A program made the position numbers and the translations under genes. The notes beneath the pieces were generated by a model. The model saw only the letters and a program-made list of their open reading frames with translations, was not told the DNA's origin and searched no databases. Below, piece after piece: positions 25,283-32,750 of a DNA stretch of 64,000 nucleotides (position 1 is its first letter; every line of letters begins with the position of its first letter). This DNA is from Planctomycetota bacterium (lineage in GTDB: Bacteria; Planctomycetota; Phycisphaerae; Phycisphaerales; UBA5793), in assembly GCA_013112555.1 (NCBI GenBank), contig JABFGK010000002.1, positions 1,054,001-1,118,000 of the forward strand, given 5' to 3'.

Positions 25283-26697
25283 TCAAATCAGGCGTTCGAG
25301 GGTGGACGTGTCGGTATCGAGTGACAGTGCAGACGTGAGTGGGTCGCCGGCTGTTTCAGCTGGGACGGCAATCACGCCGGCCGACGGGCCGGCCTGGAGC
25401 GTGACCAGTTGCGGGTCGAATCCGAGGCTGAGTGCCCCGTTGACGGTGGCCATGGCCAGCAGGACATCCGGATCCATGCCGTCACGTTGAGAGAGGAATC
25501 GCATGTCATCCCAGACCGAGATCCGGTCCGGCGTATCGAGGCAGACGATCGAATCGGTCCCGAGTGCGACGCGGACGCCGGCGGCGAGCATGGCCCGGTA
25601 GGGGTGGCCTTTGTGCCCGAAGTAGGTAGAGGCGCGCGGGCAATAGGCCACCGTGACGCCGGCCTTTCGCAGCAGGTTGAGATGCTTCACTTCCGGATGT
25701 TCGAGATAGTTCACATGGGCACAGAGCCAGCCTCGCTGAGCGGGGACATGGGGGTGGGCATCATTGTCGCCGGAAACGACTCCCGATCCCTTTTCCTTTT
25801 GTTTGAGCAGCACCGGAGCGAGATGGTCGATCGGGTGGAGGCCGGTCGCGGTGATGGTGTCGTCCCATTTGCCCAGCCGTGTCAGCAGTTCAACAAACGG
25901 GCCGTCTGCGCAACGGGTGAACTGTTCCTCTTCCCGTGTTTCAGACAGATGGGTACTGACCGGGAGGCCCTGTTCGCGAGCCAGCCGGGCAACGGCTTCG
26001 TACACGCGAAGTCCGGCCGAGTACGGGGCGTGGGGTTGGATGCCGACCCGGAAGCGATCGTGGTCCACCTTCAGCACAGCCAACTGGTTACGTGCCTGTT
26101 CGATCATGCCGGGTAAACGGTCGATGGCAGCGGTCTGGTCCGAATCTCGCTGGCCGAAGATTTCGAGGAATGACACGCCTCGGAGCGTCCCGCCGACGCG
26201 GTACCCGATGTCGGAGTCGGCCTCCGGCCCGAGGCATCGGTGTGCCAGTGTTTCGACGGCAGCATGTGAGCCGATCCCAGCAATATCGCCGATGATCCCG
26301 GTCCCGCCGGCCAATGTTTTGTCGATTCCCTGCCAGAGGGCCTGGATGGTGGCACGGTCGTTGGCCGGGCGTTGGTCTCGGATCATGTCGACCCATTCGA
26401 CGAACGAACGGCCTGCCAACGGCTGTGGGCCGATGGCTGTCAGATCAAGGTGCGTATGGGCGTTGACGAGGGCGGGCAGGAGGAGGTGGTCTGGGCGTTG
26501 CACGGTTTCGACGCCGTCGAAGGATGAGTCGATCAGTGCCGAGTTCGCATCGAGCCATGCCTTGGCCCCGTCGGGGACCCGGCAAAGAGGATGCGGTCCG
26601 GGGCTGCAACGAGGCCGGCCGGTCTCAGTTTGAGGCCGGCAGCATCCCGGGCAGCGCCGGCGAATATGATCAGGACACGATTGGTGGCGTCAGGCAT
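25283..26697 (-). pseudogene. Amidohydrolase (cytosine deaminase/SAH deaminase-like) with one-base frameshift
   Basis: Two frames together make one protein of about 471 residues. The N-terminal frame starts at 26697 (MPDATNRVLIIFAGAARDAAG) and runs to about 26577. The rest, with LPALVNAHTHLDL (first metal His pair), GIQPHAPYS, THLSETREEEQ and VALGTDSIVCLD (metal Asp), is in the next frame to 25283. Adding one C to the CCCC run at 26573-26576 (minus strand) joins them as GSPDGAKAWLDANS. Such enzymes remove amino groups from purine-like or triazine compounds; the exact substrate is not evident. It is either a fresh pseudogene, an assembly error, or translated by slippage. Confidence 0.75.
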
Positions 26698-26955
26698 AAC
26701 TGGTTGCCGATGGTAGACAGGTGGCAGGGAACCGGCCTGCGTAAAATGTGCCAATCAGCCCGAATACTGGACCATCATCGAGCACGGTGGTGGTGATCTG
26801 CATGATCCTTGAGTGGCTGTGCGGTCATGCAGGCCGACCCTGATATGATACCGGCCGAATGTTTGGGCAGCACGCTGTACGGGCGTTGTTGCCCTGCCCC
26901 ATAGAAGAGATTCATTGAACTGCGGAATCGTGCCCTGGGAAAGGACGGATGGACC

Positions 26956-27855
26956 ATGCAGGCAGCAAATGCAGCAGCACCGGCCCGAATGCGAACGTTG
27001 ATGAGAACCGGCCTGATGGTTGCGGCGCTTGGGGCCGTGCTGTCCGGATGTGCCCCACAGGAACGCGTGGACGACCTGCGGACCACGGTACGGGCACTGC
27101 AGAGCCGTAATGTGGAACTGGAACAGCAAGTCGGGACGGCCCAGGCGGCTGCAGACGCAGCCCGCCAGGATGCCGAGGCGGCCCGCCAGGCCCGACAGGA
27201 GTTGGCCAATCAGTTGATGGGATTGCAGGGCGAGTACGACAACCTGTACCAGCAACTGAATTCGATCGAACTGCCACGGGCGTTGCCGGCCGAGGTCGAT
27301 TCGGCCCTCCGGTCGCTCGCCTCGCGCTATCCGGACTTGATGTCGTTTGATTCCGAGCGCGGGATGATTCGGCTGTCTTCGGATCTGACGTTTGATCTTG
27401 GCAGTGCCGACGTGAAGGCATCGGCTGCTTCGACCATCGCGCAGTTGGCCAATGTGCTGAACTCGGCCGAGGCATCACAGTTTGAGATTCTGGTGGTCGG
27501 GCACACGGATGCGATCCCGGTCAGCAAGCCGGCCACCAAGGCGAAGCACCCGACGAACATGCACCTGTCAGTACACCGGGCGATTTCCGTGCGGGACCAG
27601 TTGGTTCGGGCGAAGGTGGCACCGGTGCGGATGGGTGTTGCCGGGTACGGCGAGTTCAGACCGCTTGGTTCACCGACAAAGGATGGGGTGTCCCCGGCCG
27701 ATCGTCGCGTCGAGATCTTCGTATTGCCGCGAACGGTCAGTTTGCCGAGCGGGGGCGCTGCCGCACCGTCCCAGGCGACCGGCGATAACGGGGCAGTGAA
27801 TGAGGTCGCCGTGCCGATGCAGCCTGCCAACCAGTCCAACGAACCGATGAAGTAG
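26956..27855 (+). CDS. OmpA-family lipoprotein with coiled coil
   Basis: The 299-residue product has a lipoprotein signal ending GAVLSGC, then a coiled coil (about residues 38-100, rich in Ala, Gln and Glu: AAADAARQDAEAARQARQEL), and an OmpA-like domain (about 120-262). FDLGSADVKASA, EILVVGHTDAIPV and ADRRVEIFVL match the peptidoglycan-binding core, including the Asp and Arg that hold diaminopimelate. It would tether the outer membrane to peptidoglycan. A disordered tail rich in Ala, Pro and Asn follows. Start at 26956 (ATG); 26989 is an alternative. Confidence 0.92.
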   Translation: MQAANAAAPARMRTLMRTGLMVAALGAVLSGCAPQERVDDLRTTVRALQSRNVELEQQVGTAQAAADAARQDAEAARQARQELANQLMGLQGEYDNLYQQLNSIELPRALPAEVDSALRSLASRYPDLMSFDSERGMIRLSSDLTFDLGSADVKASAASTIAQLANVLNSAEASQFEILVVGHTDAIPVSKPATKAKHPTNMHLSVHRAISVRDQLVRAKVAPVRMGVAGYGEFRPLGSPTKDGVSPADRRVEIFVLPRTVSLPSGGAAAPSQATGDNGAVNEVAVPMQPANQSNEPMK

Positions 27856-27909
27856 CCACCGGATCATGTATGTGGTCGACTGATAGTCGGCTGCAGGTGT
27901 TTCGGCCAG

Positions 27910-29508
27910 ATGAGCAAGCGCGTGTCATCCGAACACTCTGTGAATTCGCCGGGAGGCAATCCGGCCCCTGCAGTGGTGGTCCTGGATGGGTCGCCGCTGC
28001 GCATTGAGGACGTGGTGGCTGTGGCGCGCGAAAGGTGCGCGGTGTCGATTGCCCCCACGGCCATCGAGGCCATGTCGGCTGCCCGTCAGGTGATCGATAA
28101 GACCCTGGCAGCCGGGTCGCCGGTGTATGGGGTGAATACGGGGTTCGGGAGTCTGTCGCGCAAACGGATCGGGTCGGACCAGTTATGTGATCTGCAGCAG
28201 AATCTGGTTCGCTCACATGCGGTCGGGGTTGATGAGCCGTTGGATACGGAGTTGGTGCGGGGGATGCAATTGCTCCTGGCTGCGAGTCTGTCACGGGGGC
28301 GCTCGGGCATTCGGCCGGTGGTGGTTGAGCGGTTGGTGGCATTATTGAATGCGAATGTGGTGCCCGTGATCCCGTCGCGCGGGTCGGTGGGTGCGTCCGG
28401 TGACCTGGCCCCGCTGGCCCATGCTGCCCTCGTTTTGATCGGCGAGGGGTATGCTGTGTACGACGGTCAGAAGATGACCGGTGGCGAGGCATTGGAGGCT
28501 GCGGGGATCGAGCCGGTGCAGTTGCAGGCCAAAGAGGGCCTGGCACTTCTGAATGGCACGCACTTGATGGGGGCGATGCTGACGCTGGCGGTGGCCGATC
28601 TGGATCTAACGTTTGATGCAGCGGTCTCGGCCTGTGCCATGTCGATTGATGCGTGTCGGGCGACTGATGCGTTTTGCGATCCGAGGTTGCACGAGGCTCG
28701 GGCGCAGGTCGGGCAGCAGAAGGTGGCATCGGAGTTGGTCCGTCAGTTGGCCGGCAGCACCATATTAACATCGCATAAGACCGAAGATGACCCGCGGGTG
28801 CAGGACCCGTATTCGTTGCGGTGTGCCCCACAGGTGTTGGGTGCCGTGTCTGATATGATCGAGTATGCACGGGCGATTGCGCTTCGTGAGTTGTCTGGCG
28901 TGACGGATAATCCGCTGATATTCACGGGCTCGCACTCTGATGCGAACGGGCGGGATTGGAGTAATCCGATTGTCAGCGGCGGGAACTTTCACGGGTTACC
29001 GTTGGCGTTGGCGATGGATGCGCTTGGGATCGCGGTGGCCCATTTGGCCGGCATTGCTGAGCGCCGTGTGTTTTTCCTGTTGGCTGCGACGGACCCGCAG
29101 AACCCGGTGAATCCGTACTTGTCGTCCGAGCCGGGGTTACATTCGGGGCTGATGATTGCACAGTACACGGCTGCTGCAACGTGTAACGAGATTCAGACGC
29201 TGGCAGCGCCGGCCAGTGTTCATAATATTCCAACGTCAGCCGGCCAGGAGGATTATAACTCGTTCGGCCCGACGGCCGGGTTCCAGTTGCGGCGTGCAAT
29301 CCGGCTGGCCATGCAGGTGGTGGCGATCGAATTTATGTGTGCTGCCGAGGGATTGGAGTATCAGCGGCCGGAGCAATCCGGCGACGTGGTGGAGTACGTG
29401 TATCGGCACATTCGGCGGCAGGTGCCTCGGCTGGAACGCGACCGGGCGCTGTCAGATGATATTGCGGCCGTAGTGGGAATGATTAAGAGAGGGGGGTTCG
29501 GTGTATAA
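27910..29508 (+). CDS. hutH: Histidine ammonia-lyase
   Basis: HutH removes ammonia from L-histidine to give urocanate, the first step of His degradation. GSVGASGDLAPLAH holds the Ala162-Ser163-Gly164 triad that cyclises to the MIO cofactor. GVNTGFGSLS, LLNGTHLM, QDPYSLRCAPQVLG, GNFHGLPLALAMD and NIPTSAGQEDYNSFG are further active-site blocks. At 532 residues it is slightly longer than the usual 510 through an N-terminal extension. No other hut genes adjoin it. Phenylalanine/tyrosine ammonia-lyases are related, but the SGNFHG pattern favours histidine. Confidence 0.92.
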   Translation: MSKRVSSEHSVNSPGGNPAPAVVVLDGSPLRIEDVVAVARERCAVSIAPTAIEAMSAARQVIDKTLAAGSPVYGVNTGFGSLSRKRIGSDQLCDLQQNLVRSHAVGVDEPLDTELVRGMQLLLAASLSRGRSGIRPVVVERLVALLNANVVPVIPSRGSVGASGDLAPLAHAALVLIGEGYAVYDGQKMTGGEALEAAGIEPVQLQAKEGLALLNGTHLMGAMLTLAVADLDLTFDAAVSACAMSIDACRATDAFCDPRLHEARAQVGQQKVASELVRQLAGSTILTSHKTEDDPRVQDPYSLRCAPQVLGAVSDMIEYARAIALRELSGVTDNPLIFTGSHSDANGRDWSNPIVSGGNFHGLPLALAMDALGIAVAHLAGIAERRVFFLLAATDPQNPVNPYLSSEPGLHSGLMIAQYTAAATCNEIQTLAAPASVHNIPTSAGQEDYNSFGPTAGFQLRRAIRLAMQVVAIEFMCAAEGLEYQRPEQSGDVVEYVYRHIRRQVPRLERDRALSDDIAAVVGMIKRGGFGV

Positions 29509-29551
29509 CAACGCCGCGATCGGTGGTGGTGGTGGGATGTGGGGGCGTTTT

Positions 29552-29621
29552 GGGGACCGCGACCGGCGGTCGCGGCTTTATGGGGGAGCGCTGGGGACCG
29601 CGACCAGCGGTCGCGGCTTTG
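29552..29621. repeat. R6 palindromes, two copies (3' side of RAYT gene)
   Basis: Two copies of the GCGACC...GGTCGC palindrome, 29552-29580 and 29593-29621, separated by GGGGGAGCGCT. Each is followed by the CTTT that R1 also carries. The second ends four bases from the RAYT stop codon. Confidence 0.9.
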
Positions 29622-29624
29622 TAC

Positions 29625-30152
29625 TTATTGGATGACGAAGTGGAATGGGTGGGGTGTCCCGTATCGGCGCTCATTGTGCTCGTTGATGTACCGATTGAGG
29701 TTTTCCCAGTGCGATGCATCGTCAATGAATTCAAGCCACCTACCTTTGCACCAGACCGGCCCAGTATGCGATGTGAGACGGTGAATCGATTTGGCAGTCT
29801 GGTAGGCCAGCCATTTGACGGTCTTGTTCACGTCGCGTGCAGTTTGAGTCATCGCCAGATGCACATGTGTCGGTTCGATTGCGATTGCAGCAACGTTCCA
29901 GTCGGATGCTGTTGAGCAATTGGCGATTGTGTCTGCTACAACACGAATCATTGTGTTGTCGAGTACGGCCGGGGGATGTTTCGTGCGTTCTTCTGCCATC
30001 CGCCGGCGCATGGGGTCGCCGGGGTGGAGTATGTGCGGCTCGATGTATCCGATCTGCTCGTCCCACGCTTCGGACCAATGGCCACGTTCATCTCCGGGAA
30101 ACCATTGCCCGTAGCACGACTTCACCCAGTGGTATCCGATGAGGCGGGGCAT
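29625..30152 (-). CDS. REP-associated tyrosine transposase (RAYT, Y1/HUH family)
   Basis: A single-strand DNA transposase of the IS200/Y1 superfamily that is usually domesticated and acts on flanking palindromes. Seen in order: GYHWVKSCYGQWFPGDERGHW (RAYT N-terminal block, compare the common PGDxRGxW), IAIEPTHVHLAM (HUH metal motif HVH), KWLAYQTAKSIHR (candidate catalytic Tyr) and CKGRWLEFIDDASHWENLNRYINEHN (the usual end block). The ATG at 30152 has GGAGA about ten bases upstream. 175 residues, within the family's range, no frameshift. R6 palindromes lie on both sides, the hallmark of RAYT loci. Confidence 0.88.
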   Translation of the reverse strand: MPRLIGYHWVKSCYGQWFPGDERGHWSEAWDEQIGYIEPHILHPGDPMRRRMAEERTKHPPAVLDNTMIRVVADTIANCSTASDWNVAAIAIEPTHVHLAMTQTARDVNKTVKWLAYQTAKSIHRLTSHTGPVWCKGRWLEFIDDASHWENLNRYINEHNERRYGTPHPFHFVIQ

Positions 30153-30170
30153 TTGATACATTTCTCCGAT

Positions 30171-30390
30171 AAAGCCGCGACCGGTGGTCGCGGTGATTGT
30201 GTGGGAATGTTGGGGACCGCGCAGCGTACATACCGAAATCAGTGTACAGTGTTTGTTTGGGTGTGGCAATACTGCTGTTACCCACGGACCGCGACCAGCG
30301 GTCGCGGCTTTGTGGGGGAGCGCTGGGGACCGCGATCGCGGCTTTGTGGGGGAGCGCTGGGGACCGCGATCGGCGGTCGCGGCTTTGTAG
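30171..30390. repeat. R6 palindromes, at least four copies (5' side of RAYT gene)
   Basis: One copy at 30171-30194 is inverted relative to the rest. Direct copies follow at about 30284-30312, 30325-30347 (a shorter GCGATCGC form) and 30359-30388, separated again by GGGGGAGCGCT. A partial piece is at about 30213-30226. The last copy ends five bases from the stop of the deoxyhypusine-synthase-like gene. Confidence 0.88.
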
Positions 30391-30393
30391 GGA

Positions 30394-31455
30394 CTACCAA
30401 CCCAGGACGCGGGCGAAAACCAATGGCGCGACGATGGTGGCGTCGGACTCGATGATGAACTTCGGCGTGTTCACATCGAGTTTGCCCCAGGTGATCTTCT
30501 CGGAAGGGATGGCACCGGAGTACGAACCGTAACTCGTCGTCGAATCACTGATCTGGCAGAAGTACGACCAGTACGGGCAGGGTCGGCGGCAATCCTGGTG
30601 GATCATCGGCACCACGCAAATCGGAAAGTCGCCGGCGATCCCGCCACCGATCTGAAAGAAGCCGATCGTCGGGCCGTCTGCTTCCGTCACACGGCGTTCA
30701 AGTTCGACCATCCGCGCTTCGGGATCTGATACATCATCGGGAAGTTCATCGACGTCATTGATATCGGCACCCATCGTGGTGTGGACGTACCAGTTGGCCA
30801 GCGCTGCCATGTACTGCAAGCCGCTTCGGACAGCGGTATAGCCGTCCAAATCACCGCAGATGACATGGGCCACAAAGAAGTTGCCGAGCGTGGAATCCTC
30901 CCATCCGGGGACGAACAACGGCAGGTTCTTCTCAGCAGCGGCAATGAGCCAGGAGTGGCTCGGATCGATCTGATATTCGTGGGCAAGAGTCTTGTTGCGC
31001 AACAGCTCGTACAAAAATTCGTGTGGCAAGCGCGGCGTTCGGTTCTGTTCGGCCTGCTTCCAGAGTTCGACGATCGGTCCTTCGATCTTCCGGAAGGCCT
31101 CCTCCTCCGGGATGCAGGTATCGGTGACTCGGTTCAGCCCGCGGCGTTCGAGATCCTTCTCCTGTTGGCCGGTCAGGTTTCGCCAGTCGGGGATGCGCCG
31201 GTAGTGATCGTGTGCAACGAGGTTGAACAGGTCCTCTTCGAGGTTGGCCCCGGTGCAACAGATGGCATGGACCTTGCCCTGTCGGATCATTTCTGCCAAT
31301 GACAGGCCGAGTTCCGCAGTACTCATCGCCCCTGCCATTGAGAGAAACATCTTCCCGCCGGCTTCAACATGGGCGGCATAGGCGTCAGCGGCCTCGATGA
31401 GCGTGGCAGCATTGAAATGGCGATAGTGGGTACGAATGAAGTCGGTGACGGTCAT
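30394..31455 (-). CDS. Deoxyhypusine synthase family protein (polyamine-modifying)
   Basis: Bacterial members of this family often make homospermidine from spermidine or putrescine, or related polyamines, rather than hypusine. GGKMFLSMAGAMSTAELGLSLAEMIRQGKVHAICCTGANLEEDLFNLVAHDHY is visible in parts (residues about 30-80) as the NAD-binding core. SWLIAAAEKNLPLFVPG and GFFQIGGGIAGDFPICVVPM lead to DSTTSYGSYSGA near the C-terminus. The ATG at 31455 has AGGAC upstream; 353 residues. It begins five bases after the preceding amidase-like gene stops, so the two form an operon. The product polyamine is not fixed by sequence. Confidence 0.85.
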   Translation of the reverse strand: MTVTDFIRTHYRHFNAATLIEAADAYAAHVEAGGKMFLSMAGAMSTAELGLSLAEMIRQGKVHAICCTGANLEEDLFNLVAHDHYRRIPDWRNLTGQQEKDLERRGLNRVTDTCIPEEEAFRKIEGPIVELWKQAEQNRTPRLPHEFLYELLRNKTLAHEYQIDPSHSWLIAAAEKNLPLFVPGWEDSTLGNFFVAHVICGDLDGYTAVRSGLQYMAALANWYVHTTMGADINDVDELPDDVSDPEARMVELERRVTEADGPTIGFFQIGGGIAGDFPICVVPMIHQDCRRPCPYWSYFCQISDSTTSYGSYSGAIPSEKITWGKLDVNTPKFIIESDATIVAPLVFARVLGW

Positions 31456-31459
31456 GACA

Positions 31460-32459
31460 TTAGAGTCCTGTGTTGTCGGATTGTGCGGATTCATCGGGGA
31501 TCAGCACGAAGGCGGACGGGATCAGTTCGGGGTTTCCCTGGGCATGCATGACGGCCGTGCGGTACCCGGGTCGCAGTGCAGCGGCCCCCCATTGGCCGGT
31601 CGGTGACATGACGAGGACGGCAGCCTGATGGTCGGCGTGGATGGTGAAGGCATGACCGATGCGGCGAATGACGTCCTCGGCCGCTTCCTGTGGTGAACAA
31701 CCTCGGCCGGCACGCATGAGTTCGACGGCCAGGAACGAGCCACAGACTCCCATGATGAGTTCACCGGTTCCGGTGGTGACGGCAGCGCCGACGCCGGGGT
31801 CAGCATACAGGCCGTGCCCGATGATGGGAGAGTCGCCGACGCGGCCGGGCATTTTGAAGGCCATCCCGCTGGTGGAGCAGGCCACGGCGAGCGAGCCGTA
31901 GTTGTCGAGTGCCAGGACGCCGATGGTATCGTGATAGCGGTTCGGGCCGTCCTCTGCCGGGTGGTCATCCACGCCACGGAGTTCTTCGACATTGCGAGGC
32001 GGGACCCAGCCCCGGTAGCGTTCGTCGGTCAGTTTGGCTGGATCATCCCGCCACTTCTCCCAGGCTTCGCGAGCAGAGGGGGTCAGTATGTTCTGGGTGG
32101 GCTCGAAGCCTTCATGCTGGGCGAACTCATCGGCATATGAGCCGGCCAGCATGATGTGCTGGGTGTGTTCCATGACATGGCGGGCGATCGAAACCGGGTG
32201 GATGTGTTGGGCCAGCGCACAGACGGAGCCGCAACGGTTCGGTGCGGTCATGACGGCCCCGTCGACGGTGACACGGCCGGAGGAATCCGGCAGGCCGCCG
32301 AGTCCTACGGAATCGACGGACGGGTCTGCTTCGACGGCACAGCAGGCAGTTTCAACGGCATCCAGCCGCGGCACCGCCGTCACGGAGGGCCGGCCAGGCA
32401 GCCTGGTTGGCTTTCAGGCCGAAGGACCAGGTGGAGAGCATGAGAGGTGCGTTTGACAT
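31460..32459 (-). pseudogene. N4-glycosylasparaginase / isoaspartyl peptidase-like Ntn-hydrolase with one-base frameshift
   Basis: The N-terminal frame starts at 32459: LSTWSFGLKANQAAWPALRDGG, the usual first block of glycosylasparaginases. It goes out of frame near 32366-32367 (minus-strand GCGGCTGG). The next frame continues LDAVETACCAVEADPSVDSVGLGG and runs to the end. Removing one G restores GGAALDAVE, the family consensus. The nucleophile Thr is in YHDTIGVLALD and GRVGDSPIIGHGLYAD matches the substrate loop. These enzymes self-cleave before that Thr and hydrolyse asparagine-linked bonds. Without correction the first 31 residues would be lost, probably breaking the fold. Confidence 0.75.
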
Positions 32460-32520
32460 GCCGCATCTTATCACGACGGTGATGCCGGGAAGGGATGGAT
32501 GTGAAAGGAAGAGAGGTGGA

Positions 32521-32605
32521 TGCCGGGGGCTCACAAAGCCGCCACCGGTGGTGGCGGTGAACGCGGGAGGGAGAAGATGGATTCCCACGTCCGCGGGAAT
32601 GACAA
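32521..32605. repeat. Repeat mosaic: R5 half, R1, R2
   Basis: A CCGGGGGCTC start, R1 (about 32529-32559), a linker, and R2 with CCACGTCCGCGG (about 32574-32603). It lies between the glycosylasparaginase-like gene and the glycosidase-like gene, which are divergent. Confidence 0.85.
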
Positions 32606-32750
32606 GTGAGGAATGTCAATATGCGGTCACCCGACACGGGTTCTCCCTCGCTGCGCTCGGGCTAACCCGCTGCACCCGTGCCCGCCTCGAACCTGCTAGG
32701 CTTATGCCAGGATGGCACACACACAGCGCGCGATGAGGAGTCGACAGAGC

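Noticed and set aside
32712-32750. The earlier ATG at 32712 as start of the glycosidase-like protein
   Set aside because: No ribosome site there, and the extra residues (MAHTQRAMRSRQS) look random; AGGAG precedes 32751.
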